64,000 bases of DNA from Bog-756 sp963699055 (GCA_963699055.1 CAVOTA010000002.1:248001-312000), one strand, 5' to 3'; positions 35,307 through 44,561 are shown, counted from the stretch's first letter. Numbers and translations are program-made. The notes: generated from the sequence alone by a model not told the origin.

Positions 35307-36278
35307 TCAGGCCACCGACCCGAGCGGGAGCGGGAGGGCCTCGGCCCGTACCCGGTGACCGTCACCCTCGCCCCAGCGCACCTCCACGGTCTCGGGAGGG
35401 GTGACCCGGCGGTGCAGGGTGGCCAGGGCCACGAAGGCGCCGCGGCCGGTCGACCACGCCACCGAGGACAGCGTGCCGGCCTCGTGGCTGCCGTCGGACG
35501 TCCACACGGCGGCCCCCACGGGCGGCGCCTCGTCGCCGGCCACGACCACGCCGCACAGCCGGCGGGCCACCTTCGAACCACGGGCGTCGAGACGGGCCAC
35601 CAATTCCTGGCCGGTGAAGCAACCCTTGGTGAACGAGACCGTGCGCCCGACCAGTCCGACCTCGGCGGCGATGGTCGACTCGGTGACCTCCCGACCACCC
35701 ATGGGTTCACCGGCCTCGATGCGCACGGCGTCCCACGCCTCCTCGTCACACCACACCACCGGTGCCGACACCCACGACGTGACACCGCGACCGTCGGCCC
35801 GGACGGGTCCGAGCAGGTCGACGCCGGACCACCCGGGTACGTCCACCGCCAGCACGAGTTCGGCACCGGCGGACCGGCGGTCATGGGCGGCCGCGGGGCC
35901 GCGCACGGACAGGCATGTCCAGTCCAGCGGCTCGATGTTCACCTTCGTCCGCAGTCGGAACCGCTCGAGCCGACCCCGGGCGGCGGGCCCGCACCCCGGG
36001 TCGGTGTCGAGGACGAACGACTCCTCCCCCGTCCGGGTCACCCGGGCCCAGGCGTCGACCTTGCCCTGGGGGCTGAGGATCAGCGTCTCGGTCGTGTCGC
36101 CCACGCCGAGCGGAGCGAGGTCCTGGCTGCACTGGCCCTGCAGGTAGGTGCCCGCCTCGGGGCCGGACACCGACAGCACGTCGCGGTCGACGACCCGGGC
36201 CCCGGCGCCGTCGTGCAGCGCGCCGTACCCGCCGTCGGCGGGCCCCGCGCCGTCCACCGGAGTCGGGGGCCCTGTCAC
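35307..36278 (-). CDS. ygfZ: Folate-binding YgfZ-like protein
   Basis: 323 residues. Glycine-cleavage-T-like fold. Signature KGCFTGQELVARLDARG near the centre, and SVSGPEAGTYLQGQCSQDL at the N-terminus. YgfZ/IBA57 proteins support folate-dependent Fe-S cluster repair. The GTG start overlaps the trpE stop by four bases (36275-36278), so it is the last gene of the his-trpE operon. Confidence 0.9.
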   Translation of the reverse strand: MTGPPTPVDGAGPADGGYGALHDGAGARVVDRDVLSVSGPEAGTYLQGQCSQDLAPLGVGDTTETLILSPQGKVDAWARVTRTGEESFVLDTDPGCGPAARGRLERFRLRTKVNIEPLDWTCLSVRGPAAAHDRRSAGAELVLAVDVPGWSGVDLLGPVRADGRGVTSWVSAPVVWCDEEAWDAVRIEAGEPMGGREVTESTIAAEVGLVGRTVSFTKGCFTGQELVARLDARGSKVARRLCGVVVAGDEAPPVGAAVWTSDGSHEAGTLSSVAWSTGRGAFVALATLHRRVTPPETVEVRWGEGDGHRVRAEALPLPLGSVA

Positions 36279-37819
36279 GGCGCCGTCGGCGGGCGGGCGG
36301 CCCGGGCCATGGCCACTGCGGACAGCAGGGCGGCCGCCTTGTGGGCGCACTCGGCGTTCTCGCTCGCCGGGTCGCTGTCGGCCACGATGCCGGCGCCCGC
36401 CTGCACCGACGCCCGCCCGTCGGGCGCCACCGTCATGGTCCGGATGGCGATGGCGGTGTCGAGGTTGCCCGAGAAGTCGAGGTAGCCCACCACGCCGCCG
36501 TACACGCCGCGCTTGGTCGGTTCGAGATCGTCGATGATCTGCATGGCCCGCACCTTGGGCGCACCCGACAGGGTGCCCGCCGGCAGCGTGGCCCGCAGCA
36601 CGTCGATGGGTCCCTTGCCGGGCGCCAGGCTGCCCGACACCTGGGACGTGAGGTGCATGATGTGGCTGTAGCGCTCGACGACCATCACCTCGTCGACCAC
36701 CTCGGTCCCGAACTGCACCACCCGGCCCACGTCGTTGCGGGCGAGGTCGATCAGCATGACGTGCTCAGCGACCTCCTTCGGGTCCTCAACAAGCTCGGCC
36801 TCGAGCTTGGCGTCCTCCTCGGGCGTGCCGCCACGGGGCCTCGAACCGGCGATCGGACGGGAGACGACCGTGCCGCCACGGAGGCGCACCATCGGCTCCG
36901 GCGACGCGCCCACGACGGTCACCTCGGGGAACCGGAGGAAGTAGAGGTACGGGCTCGGGTTCACCAGCCGCAGCACCCGGTAGACGTCGAACGGGTCGGC
37001 ACCGAGCCGGTCGAGGTCGAAGCGCTGGGACAGGACGACCTGGAAGACGTCACCGGCGTAGACGTGCTCCTTGGCCGCCCGGACGGCGTCCTCGTAGAGC
37101 CCGTCGGTCATGGTCCGGATGACGTCGTCCGGCGCCGACTGCCGCGGCGGCAGCAACCGGGGGGCCTCGGCCGTCGGGCGCACGCAGTCCTCGGCGAGCC
37201 GGTCGAGGCGCGCCTGGGCCGCGCCGTGGGCCGCGTCCACCTCGGCCTCGCCCCACGCCGGGTCGACCACGACGTTGTCGATGAGCACCACCCGCTGGCG
37301 CCAGTGGTCGAACGCGGCGAGCTGTCCGATCACGGCGAGCACGGCGTCGGGTTGGCCCAGGTCGTCGGCCGGGGTGTCCGGCAGGTGCTCCACCTCGCGG
37401 ACGACGTCGTAGCCGAGGTAGCCCACCAGGCCGGCGTGGAGCGGGGGCAGGTCGGGCAGGTCCGGTGAGTCGCAGGCGTCCAGGATCGACTCGAGGGCCG
37501 CCAGCACCCCGTGGGAGCCGGTCACCCCACCCCCGCACAGGGCGTCGAGGTCCAGGTCGCCGCGAGTCGTCACCTCGGTGCCCGTCGCCACCACCGTGGC
37601 CAGCGGGTTGCGACCCACGAAGGAGTAGCGGCCCCAGCGCTCGCCACCCTCGACCGACTCGAGCAGGAAGCCGCTGGTGTCGCCGGTGCCGACGATCTGG
37701 AGGAAGGCCCCGACGGGGGTGACGGTGTCGGCCACCAGTTCGCGCCACACGGGCACGATCCGGTGGCGCCGGGACAGGGCGCGGAAGCCCTCGACCCCGG
37801 GGCCGGCGGGGTCGCTCAC
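36275..37819 (-). CDS. trpE: Anthranilate synthase component I
   Basis: 514 residues. Chorismate to anthranilate. The N-terminal feedback domain includes LLESVEGGERWGRYSFVG (tryptophan site). The catalytic domain has SPEPMVRLRGG, RPIAGSRPRG, HVMLIDLARNDVGRV, SGAPKVRAM and GAGIVADSDP. GTG start overlaps the hisI stop and the stop overlaps ygfZ. trpG is not nearby. Confidence 0.96.
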   Translation of the reverse strand: MSDPAGPGVEGFRALSRRHRIVPVWRELVADTVTPVGAFLQIVGTGDTSGFLLESVEGGERWGRYSFVGRNPLATVVATGTEVTTRGDLDLDALCGGGVTGSHGVLAALESILDACDSPDLPDLPPLHAGLVGYLGYDVVREVEHLPDTPADDLGQPDAVLAVIGQLAAFDHWRQRVVLIDNVVVDPAWGEAEVDAAHGAAQARLDRLAEDCVRPTAEAPRLLPPRQSAPDDVIRTMTDGLYEDAVRAAKEHVYAGDVFQVVLSQRFDLDRLGADPFDVYRVLRLVNPSPYLYFLRFPEVTVVGASPEPMVRLRGGTVVSRPIAGSRPRGGTPEEDAKLEAELVEDPKEVAEHVMLIDLARNDVGRVVQFGTEVVDEVMVVERYSHIMHLTSQVSGSLAPGKGPIDVLRATLPAGTLSGAPKVRAMQIIDDLEPTKRGVYGGVVGYLDFSGNLDTAIAIRTMTVAPDGRASVQAGAGIVADSDPASENAECAHKAAALLSAVAMARAARPPTAP

Positions 37820-38220
37820 GGGAGCCCGCCGCCGTCCGCGCCGTCGCCGAAGGCGCGGTAGAAGCAGGTGCGGTTGCCGGTGTGGCACGCCCCGGACCCC
37901 TCCTGGTCGACGGTCACCAGGAGGCAGTCGCCGTCGCAGTCGTAGCGGACGCTCCGCACGTACTGGCGGTCGCCCGAGGTCTCCCCCTTGCACCAGTACT
38001 CCTGGCGGCTGCGGCTCCAGAACCACGTGCGACCCGTCTGGAGCGTCTTGGCCAACGACTCGGCGTTCATCCAGGCGAACATCAGGACGGCACCGTCGGC
38101 GGCGTCCTGCACCACGGCCCCCACGAGGCCGTCGCTGTCGTACGTGATCGCCTCGAGCTCCGCCGGGGTGTGCGGGATCGGGGTGGCGACGTAGGTGGAC
38201 GGGTCCTGCGGGGTGGTCAC
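37816..38220 (-). CDS. hisI: Phosphoribosyl-AMP cyclohydrolase
   Basis: 134 residues. Third step of histidine synthesis. Motifs FAWMNAESL, WFWSRSRQEYWCKGETSG, RYDCDGDCLL and GACHTGNRTCFYR give the Zn and Mg ligands. Monofunctional (no HisE domain). GTG start. The stop overlaps trpE. Confidence 0.95.
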   Translation of the reverse strand: MTTPQDPSTYVATPIPHTPAELEAITYDSDGLVGAVVQDAADGAVLMFAWMNAESLAKTLQTGRTWFWSRSRQEYWCKGETSGDRQYVRSVRYDCDGDCLLVTVDQEGSGACHTGNRTCFYRAFGDGADGGGLP

Positions 38221-38272
38221 GGATGGCTCCCTGGGGCTGGGATCGGATCGGGAAGGTGTCGGCGGCGTGGGC

Positions 38273-38632
38273 TCAGAGGTAGAGGCCGGTGCCACCGTCG
38301 AAGCGGGTGGCCGCCACGGCGTGGATGTCCCGCTCCCGCAGGATGACGTACTCCTCGCCCTGGACCTCGACCTCGAAGCGGTCCTCCGGGTTGAACAGGA
38401 CGTTGTCACCCACCTTGACCGAGCGCACGTGGGGACCGACGGCCACGGCCACGGCCCAGGTCAGGCGGCGCGACACCTGGGCCGTCGCCGGGATCAGGAT
38501 GCCGGCACACGATCGGCGCTCGCCTTCGGCCTGGCCCACCTGCACCAGGACGCGGTCGGCCAGCACGTTGATGGGCAGCTTGGCGCCGCCGTCCGTGCCC
38601 GTCGTCGGGGCCTCCGAGGTCGTGGTTGCCAC
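38273..38632 (-). CDS. GroES-like co-chaperonin inside the his operon
   Basis: 119 residues. Cpn10 fold: NVLADRVLVQVGQAEGERRSCAGILIP (start, with mobile-loop-like segment), AVGPHVRSVKVGDNVLFNPEDRFEVEV and YVILRERDIHAV. The N-terminal ~18 residues are a Thr/Ala-rich extension. No groEL is nearby. GTG start with its own TAGCCT box (38639-38644, minus strand) six bases upstream, so it can be transcribed apart from the his genes. It could be a second GroES paralogue. Confidence 0.82.
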   Translation of the reverse strand: MATTTSEAPTTGTDGGAKLPINVLADRVLVQVGQAEGERRSCAGILIPATAQVSRRLTWAVAVAVGPHVRSVKVGDNVLFNPEDRFEVEVQGEEYVILRERDIHAVAATRFDGGTGLYL

Positions 38633-38682
38633 GTGGGCAGGCTACCGCAGCCCTGTCCGCGCCCGGACCGGCCGACCGGTCG

Positions 38683-39459
38683 TCAGGTGGGACGCACGGC
38701 GACGCCGGCGGCGGCCAGGTGCGCCTTCGCCTCGCCCACGGTGAACTCGCCCAGGTGGAAGATGGACGCCGCCAGCACGGCGTCCGCCGCCCCCTCCACA
38801 GCTCCCGCCACCAGGTGGTCGAGCTCCCCCACGCCACCGGACGCCACCAGGGGGACCGGGCAGCGGCCGGCGATCGCACGGGTCAGCTCGAGGTCGAAGC
38901 CGTCGCGCGTGCCGTCGCGGTCCATGGAGGTGACCAGCAGTTCGCCCGCGCCGAGCCCGGCGCACCGCTCGGCCCAGACCAGGGCGTCGAGCCCCGTCGC
39001 GGTGCGACCGCCGTGGGTGAACACCTCCCACGCCGGCGACCCCTCGGGCGCGTCGGTGCGACGCCGGGCGTCGACGGCCACCACCACGCACTGGGTGCCG
39101 AACTCGTCCGCCAGCTCGGCGACGAGCCCGGGTCGGTCGACGGCGGCGGTGTTGACCCCGACCTTGTCGGCACCGGCCCGCAGGAGCCGCCGTGCGTCCT
39201 CGACGGCACGGATCCCGCCGCCCACGGTGAAGGGGATGAAGACCTGTTCGGCCGTGCGGGCCACCACGTCGACCATCGTCCGTCGGTTGTCCGACGACGC
39301 CGTGATGTCCAGGAAGACCAGCTCGTCGGCCCCCTGGGCGTCATAGCGCGCCGCCAGCTCCACCGGGTCGCCGGCGTCGAACAGGTCGGTGAAGCGGATG
39401 CCCTTGACCACCCGGCCGTCGTCGACGTCCAGGCAGGGGATCACCCGGACCGTGTGCAC
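38683..39459 (-). CDS. hisF: Imidazole glycerol phosphate synthase cyclase subunit
   Basis: 258 residues from a GTG at 39459. TIM barrel with catalytic D11 (IPCLDVDDGRVVKG) and the second D in VVVAVDARR. Makes IGP and AICAR with ammonia from HisH. Its start overlaps the end of hisA by 19 bases. Gene order H-A-F is the usual module. Confidence 0.95.
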   Translation of the reverse strand: MHTVRVIPCLDVDDGRVVKGIRFTDLFDAGDPVELAARYDAQGADELVFLDITASSDNRRTMVDVVARTAEQVFIPFTVGGGIRAVEDARRLLRAGADKVGVNTAAVDRPGLVAELADEFGTQCVVVAVDARRRTDAPEGSPAWEVFTHGGRTATGLDALVWAERCAGLGAGELLVTSMDRDGTRDGFDLELTRAIAGRCPVPLVASGGVGELDHLVAGAVEGAADAVLAASIFHLGEFTVGEAKAHLAAAGVAVRPT

Positions 39460-40205
39460 GCCGCCACCCCCTCCTCCACCGTCATGCGCCCGTCCACCAG
39501 CGCCTTGCCGGAGACGGCCCCGGTCAGACGGCGCGCCGACCCGTCGGGCCCGGCGACCGCGAGCCCGGCCAGCGCCACCACGTCGGCCGCCGACCCGACG
39601 CCACCCGAGGCGATGACGGGGACCTCGGTCGAGGCGAGCACGGCGGCCAGGCCCGCGAGGTCGGGACCGGTGAGCGTGCCGTCGCGCTCGATCGCCGTGG
39701 CGATCACCGCGGCCAGACCGGCGCCCGCCACCTGGTCCAGCAGTTCGCCCACGGTGCGGCCCGAGGACTCCTCCCACCCCCGGACCGCCACCTCGGCGCG
39801 TCCGTCGGCGGTGGTCCGGTAGTCGAGTCCGAGGGCGATCCGGCCGGGGCGGGCCGCGGTGGCGGCCCGCACCAGGCCCGGGTCGTCGAGTGCGGCCGTT
39901 CCCAGGATGACGCGGGCCACACCGCCGTCGAGCAGCTCCTCGACGTCGTCCAGTGAGCGCACCCCCCCACCGGTCTCGACGGGCACACCGGCGGTGCGGG
40001 CGATCTCCAGCACGGTCGACCGGTTGACCGGTGTCCCGCTCCGGGCGGCGTCCAGGTCGACCACGTGGAGCCACGGCGCCCCACCGGACACGAACCGGCG
40101 GGCGAGCTCGACCGGGTCGCCGTACCGGCTCTGGCGGGCGAAGTCGCCCTGGGTGAGCCGGACCGCGCCACCGTCGCGGATGTCGATGGCCGGATAGAGG
40201 TCCAT
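39441..40205 (-). CDS. hisA: ProFAR isomerase
   Basis: 254 residues. Isomerises ProFAR to PRFAR. Catalytic D8 (YPAIDIRDG), the second Asp in LGLDYR, and phosphate loops VETGGGVR and VIASGGVGS. In many actinobacteria this enzyme is the bifunctional PriA. A separate trpF at 23.8 kb suggests it may be HisA only. ATG overlaps the hisH stop by one base. Confidence 0.93.
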   Translation of the reverse strand: MDLYPAIDIRDGGAVRLTQGDFARQSRYGDPVELARRFVSGGAPWLHVVDLDAARSGTPVNRSTVLEIARTAGVPVETGGGVRSLDDVEELLDGGVARVILGTAALDDPGLVRAATAARPGRIALGLDYRTTADGRAEVAVRGWEESSGRTVGELLDQVAGAGLAAVIATAIERDGTLTGPDLAGLAAVLASTEVPVIASGGVGSAADVVALAGLAVAGPDGSARRLTGAVSGKALVDGRMTVEEGVAACTRSG

Positions 40206-40813
40206 CAGGCGGCCGTGGCGTCGACGGCGGCCACGAAGTTGGCCAGGATCCCGAGGCCGACGGTCCCGCTCTTCTCGGGGTGGAACTGGGTGCCCCACAC
40301 CGCACCGCGTTCGGCGGCGGCCACCACCGGGCCGCCGTAGTCGCACGTGGCCGTGGTGTCGTCGGTGCGCTCGGGTGCGAACGAGTGGACGAAGTAGACC
40401 CAGGCCGGGTCGGGCACGCCGGCCAGGAGCGCCGAGCGGCCCACCTCGAGGGTGTTCCACTGCATCTGCGGGTGCTTGACCCCGTCGGGCAGGTGGCGCA
40501 CCGTACCGGGCAGGATCCCGAGCCCGGCGGCCGAGGGGTCCTCCTCGGACCCGTCGTAGAGCAGCTGGAACCCGATGCAGATGCCGAGGAACGGCAGTCC
40601 CCGGTCGACGGCGTCGCGGGCCACGGCGTCCAGCCCGCTCGATGCGAGGGCTGCCGCGCACCGGCCGAACGCGCCGACCCCGGGCAGCACGATCGCCGCC
40701 GCCGCCGCCGCCTCGTCGGGGTCGGCCACCAGGCGCGCGTCGGCGCCCACCCGCTGCAGGGCCTTCTCGGCGGAGCGCAGGTTACCGATGCCGTAGTCGA
40801 GTACGGCGATCAC
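40205..40813 (-). CDS. hisH: Imidazole glycerol phosphate synthase glutaminase subunit
   Basis: 202 residues from a GTG at 40813 (VIAVLDYGIGNLRS). Class I glutaminase: nucleophile C in FLGICIGFQLL, and the H and E in TQFHPEKS. Feeds ammonia to HisF. Confidence 0.95.
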   Translation of the reverse strand: MIAVLDYGIGNLRSAEKALQRVGADARLVADPDEAAAAAAIVLPGVGAFGRCAAALASSGLDAVARDAVDRGLPFLGICIGFQLLYDGSEEDPSAAGLGILPGTVRHLPDGVKHPQMQWNTLEVGRSALLAGVPDPAWVYFVHSFAPERTDDTTATCDYGGPVVAAAERGAVWGTQFHPEKSGTVGLGILANFVAAVDATAA

Positions 40814-40826
40814 GACGGGGGGTGGG

Positions 40827-41453
40827 TCACAGCGTGCCCTTGGTGGACGGGACCCCTCCGCCCTGGACCCGGACCGCCTCGCGGAGGCACCGCGCCACCG
40901 CCTTGAACGACGCCTCGACGATGTGGTGGGTGTTGCGGCCGGTGACCAGTCGGACATGGAGGGTGATGCCGGCCGCCGTGACGAAGGCGCGCCAGAACTC
41001 CTCGGCCAGCTGGGGGTCGAAGGCCGGGGTGCCGAGTCCCGGGGTGTCGGGGGCGAACTCGATGGTGTACGCCAGGAACGGCCGCCCCGACAGGTCGAGG
41101 GCCACGTCGACGAGCGCCTCGTCGAGTGGCAGCGAGATCGACGCGAACCGGGTGATCCCGGCCTTGTCGCCGAGCGCTTCGCCGACCACCTCGCCGAGGG
41201 CGATGCCGACGTCCTCGACCGTGTGGTGGGCGTCGACGTCGAGGTCGCCGACGGCCGCCACCGTCAGGTCGATCCCTCCGTGGCGGCCGAGCTGGGCCAG
41301 CATGTGGTCGAAGAAGGGCAGTCCGGTGCCGACCTCGGTGGCACCGGTGCCGTCGAGGTCCACCTCGACCTCGATCGACGTCTCCTTCGTGGCGCGGGAC
41401 ACCCGGGCGGCCCGACGGTGGGCGGTGGTCGGATCGGGGGCGGCTGTGCTCAT
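40827..41453 (-). CDS. hisB: Imidazoleglycerol-phosphate dehydratase
   Basis: 208 residues. Mn-binding His-rich motifs FFDHMLAQLGRHGG, DAHHTVEDVG and GRNTHHIVEASFK. Monofunctional, without a phosphatase domain. ATG overlaps the hisC stop (41450-41453). Confidence 0.96.
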   Translation of the reverse strand: MSTAAPDPTTAHRRAARVSRATKETSIEVEVDLDGTGATEVGTGLPFFDHMLAQLGRHGGIDLTVAAVGDLDVDAHHTVEDVGIALGEVVGEALGDKAGITRFASISLPLDEALVDVALDLSGRPFLAYTIEFAPDTPGLGTPAFDPQLAEEFWRAFVTAAGITLHVRLVTGRNTHHIVEASFKAVARCLREAVRVQGGGVPSTKGTL

Positions 41454-42559
41454 CGCAGGCTTTCGGTCAGTGCGGCCAGGAACCGGTCGTTCTCCTCGGG
41501 GAGGCCCACGGTCACCCGCAGGCACCCGGTGAGCCCCGGCCACGTCGAACAGTCTCGCACGAGCACGCCGGCCGACACGAGATCGGACCACACCGCGCCG
41601 GCGTCCTTGACCAGCGGCCGGAACAGCAGGAAGTTCGCGTCGGACGGCCACGTCTCGACCGGCAGGTCGGCGAAGGCGGCGGCGATCCGGCCCCGCTCCT
41701 CGGCCACGGCGGCCACCCGTGCGTTCATCTCGTCCGTGTACCCGAGCGCCAACCGGCCGGCCAGCTGGGTCACCGTGTCGAGGTGGTACGGCAGGGCGAC
41801 CAGCTCACAGGCCGCCACCACCTCGGGGTCGGCCACCAGGTAGCCCAGGCGGGCGCCGGCCATGGACCAGGTCTTCGAGAAGGTCCGGACCACCACGACG
41901 TGGCGGGAGCCGGTCGGATCGGACGCCCGCAGTTCGAGCGCCGACGACGGTGCGTACTGCCCGTAGGCCTCGTCGACCACCAGCAGCCCCGGCACCAGGC
42001 CGGCCACCCTGGCGATCTCGTCGGGACCGTCGGCCCGACCGCTCGGGTTGTTGGGCGAGCAGAGGAAGGTCACGACCGGATCGGAGTCCGCCACCACCGC
42101 GGCCACGACGTCGAGGTCGAGGGCGAAGTCGTCACGGCGGGGGCCGCGTGCCACTGTCGTCCCGGTGATGCGGGCGATGTGCCCGTGCAGTGTGTAGGTG
42201 GGCTCGAACAGGGCGGCGGTGCGGCCCGGCCCCCCGAAGGCGAGCAGCAGGCACTGCAGCACCTCGTTCGAGCCGTTGGCACAGAAGATCTGCTCGATCC
42301 CCACCCCGTGGCTGTCGGCCAGGGCCCGTCGCAGTTCGGTGGCCTCACGGTCGGGGTACCGGTGGAAGTCGACCCGGGCGACGGCGGCGGCCAGCGCCTC
42401 CCGCCAGGCGGTGGGCGGAGGCAGTGGTGACTCGTTCGTGTTGAGGCGCACGTCCACGTCCACCTGGGCCGAGTGGTACCCGACCAGCGCCGTGAGGTCG
42501 GACCGGACCGGCGGCACGCGCCCGCCGGTCGGGCCCCGCCCGGCCCCTACCGTCGCCAT
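41450..42559 (-). CDS. hisC: Histidinol-phosphate aminotransferase
   Basis: 369 residues from the ATG at 42559, overlapping the end of hisD by 13 bases; a GTG at 42520 region is an alternative. PLP class I/II aminotransferase: LNTNESPLPPP, CSPNNPSG, VVDEAYGQY and the PLP lysine in RTFSKTWSMAG. Confidence 0.95.
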   Translation of the reverse strand: MATVGAGRGPTGGRVPPVRSDLTALVGYHSAQVDVDVRLNTNESPLPPPTAWREALAAAVARVDFHRYPDREATELRRALADSHGVGIEQIFCANGSNEVLQCLLLAFGGPGRTAALFEPTYTLHGHIARITGTTVARGPRRDDFALDLDVVAAVVADSDPVVTFLCSPNNPSGRADGPDEIARVAGLVPGLLVVDEAYGQYAPSSALELRASDPTGSRHVVVVRTFSKTWSMAGARLGYLVADPEVVAACELVALPYHLDTVTQLAGRLALGYTDEMNARVAAVAEERGRIAAAFADLPVETWPSDANFLLFRPLVKDAGAVWSDLVSAGVLVRDCSTWPGLTGCLRVTVGLPEENDRFLAALTESLR

Positions 42560-43845
42560 CGGAGCCGTACCGACTCGGCGTGGGCGGGCAGTCCCTCGGT
42601 CTCGGCCAGCGTGACCACGTGGGGGCCGAGTGTCCGCACGGCTTCGTCGTCCATCCGCACGGCGTGGATGTGCTTGCGGAAGTCGTCCACCCGCAGTGCG
42701 CTGGCGAAGCGCGCCGTACGGTTGGTGGGCAGGACGTGGTTCGGGCCGGCGAGGTAGTCCCCGATGCTGGCCGGCGCGTTGGTGCCCAGGAAGACGGCGC
42801 CGGCCGACTGGATGTGCGGCAGCACGGCGTCCGCCTGTTTGGTGAGCAGCTCGAGGTGTTCGGGAGCCACCACGTTGGACACGGCCGCCGCCTGCTTGGG
42901 TCCGTCCACCAGGACGGCCCATCCACCGGCGCCGAGCGTCGCCTCCAGATCGGCCCGCCGCGGCGAGTCGGCCACGATCCGGTCGACGGCGTCGCTGACC
43001 GCGTCCACCAGGTCCTCCGACCAGGTGACCAGCCAGGCGAGCCCGTCGGGTCCGTGCTCGGCCTGGACGACCAGGTCGATGGCGGCGAACTCGGGCGGGG
43101 TGTCCGGGCCGGCGATCACCACCACCTCGGAGGGGCCGGCGAACGCGGAGGCCACCCCCACCACGCCGGACACCTGGCGCTTCGCCTCGGCCACGTACCG
43201 GTTGCCGGGTCCCACGATGACGTCGACGGCACCGACCGACTCGGTCCCGTAGGCCATGGCCGCGATCGCCTGGGCCCCGCCGACCCGGTAGACCTCGGTC
43301 ACCCCGGCGACGGCGGCGGCGGCCAGGGTTGCGTCGTCCAACCGGCCGTCGGGCCCCGGCGGTACGCAGAGCACGATCTCCTCGACGCCGGCCACGTGGG
43401 CGGGCACCGCGCACATCAGCACGGTCGACGGGTACCGGGCCCTCCCCCCCGGCGCGTAGCACCCGGCCCGGGACACCGGTCGGACCAGGTGGCGCACGGT
43501 CACGCCCCCGGATGCGAAGTCGTCGGGCGCGTCGCCCGCCTCGTGGGCGTGGTAGGCGAGGATCCGGTCGTGGGCGACGTCGAGCGCGTCCTGGAGCGCC
43601 CGTGGGATGCGCGCCAGTGCGGCCCGTAGCTCTCCCGCCGGCACCCGCAGCTCGTCGATCGCCACACCGTCGAACCGTTCCGTGCAGGCCCGCAGCGCGG
43701 CGTCCCCACCGGCGCGGACCTCGGCGATGATGGCCGCCACTGCGTCCGACGAACGGTCCTGCTCGTCCACCGGACGGGGAAGTCGTCCGGTCAGCTCACG
43801 GCGGTCACCGGTGAAGCCGCGGAGGTCGAGTCGACGGAGGGCCAT
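42547..43845 (-). CDS. hisD: Histidinol dehydrogenase
   Basis: 432 residues. Two-step NAD+ oxidation of histidinol to histidine. Conserved CYAPGGRARYPST, GPGNRYVAEAKRQVSG, AGPSEVVVIA, QAEHGPDG and PEHLELL segments with catalytic and Zn-binding His/Glu/Asp are present. First gene of the his-trpE operon. A TAGCAT box lies nine bases before the ATG (43855-43860, minus strand). Confidence 0.96.
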   Translation of the reverse strand: MALRRLDLRGFTGDRRELTGRLPRPVDEQDRSSDAVAAIIAEVRAGGDAALRACTERFDGVAIDELRVPAGELRAALARIPRALQDALDVAHDRILAYHAHEAGDAPDDFASGGVTVRHLVRPVSRAGCYAPGGRARYPSTVLMCAVPAHVAGVEEIVLCVPPGPDGRLDDATLAAAAVAGVTEVYRVGGAQAIAAMAYGTESVGAVDVIVGPGNRYVAEAKRQVSGVVGVASAFAGPSEVVVIAGPDTPPEFAAIDLVVQAEHGPDGLAWLVTWSEDLVDAVSDAVDRIVADSPRRADLEATLGAGGWAVLVDGPKQAAAVSNVVAPEHLELLTKQADAVLPHIQSAGAVFLGTNAPASIGDYLAGPNHVLPTNRTARFASALRVDDFRKHIHAVRMDDEAVRTLGPHVVTLAETEGLPAHAESVRLRWRR

Positions 43846-43936
43846 GGCTCGTCGATGCTACCGGAGTCCCGACAGGGCCCTTCCTGGTCCGGCGCCCGAT
43901 CGTCACCCGTCCGCCCGCGGGTGCCATGATCGTCCG

Positions 43937-44134
43937 ATGCCCGCCAGCTCCGCAGAACTCTCCTCACTCGCCACCGCGCTCGACGAGCTCACCCGCCGGG
44001 TGACGGTGCACGCCGAGGCGGCCGACACGGCGAAGGACGAGGAGACGGCGCGCGAGCTGTTCGCCATCGAGCGCTCGCTCGCCAGCGCCAACCGGCGCCT
44101 GGCCCGGCTGGCGCTGTCGCTCGGTCGCAGGTAG
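43937..44134 (+). CDS. Small helical protein
   Basis: 65 residues. One long amphipathic helix hairpin: SSLATALDELTRRVTVHAE and EETARELFAIERSLASANRRLARLAL. No family name is certain. A CATGAT box (43925-43930) lies six bases before the ATG, as for leaderless genes around it. Divergent from hisD and followed by a strong hairpin at 44266-44293. Confidence 0.65.
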   Translation: MPASSAELSSLATALDELTRRVTVHAEAADTAKDEETARELFAIERSLASANRRLARLALSLGRR

Positions 44135-44561
44135 GCCGGCGCCGGGTCCACCCCGTCCGGGGTGCGGCGCACACCGGCACTGCATCCGGAACACGCCACG
44201 GTCACACGGCGGCCACCGGACGTTCATGTCCGGAGGGCGTCCGGACCCACCGGGGCCCGGACGCGGCGAAGGCACCCCGGAGGGTGCCTTCGCGCAAGTA
44301 GGTCGGGCGGCGGATCCCGATCCCTACTCGAAGGGACCAGTTGGCGGGAACTGGTCCGCTGACAAGCACACCACAGATCGACGGCACTTTCCAGTCATGA
44401 CAGTTGCAATCCGGGGTTATTTCGATCGCTACACGGATTATCGTCTTCCGAGGGTACACAACCACGGATTTCGTCCATTGCGAGAGGTAGTTCGCCACGG
44501 ATTTACAAATTCGCAGAACACGTGTTTCTGGGGCGGACCACCACCTGCGGTCCACAGTTGT
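44135..44561. other. 427-base gene-free stretch with AT-richer part and CACGGATT repeats
   Basis: Holds the hairpin above, then an unusually AT-rich 44300-44560. CACGGATT occurs at 44432, 44463 and 44496, spaced 31 and 33 bases. Small frames here lack start signals. Possible unrecognised RNA or regulator sites. Confidence 0.5.
44266..44293 (+). terminator. Strong hairpin after the small helical gene
   Basis: Perfect 12-bp stem (44266-44277 with 44282-44293) and a 4-base CGGA loop. No U-run follows, as is common for actinobacterial terminators. A second, smaller inverted repeat (GTCCGGA/TCCGGAC) lies at about 44228-44246. Confidence 0.6.

Noticed and set aside
44202..44555. 117-aa minus-strand frame in the AT-rich island
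   Set aside because: No ribosome site or -10 at the start, and no domain. It crosses the strong hairpin at 44266-44293.
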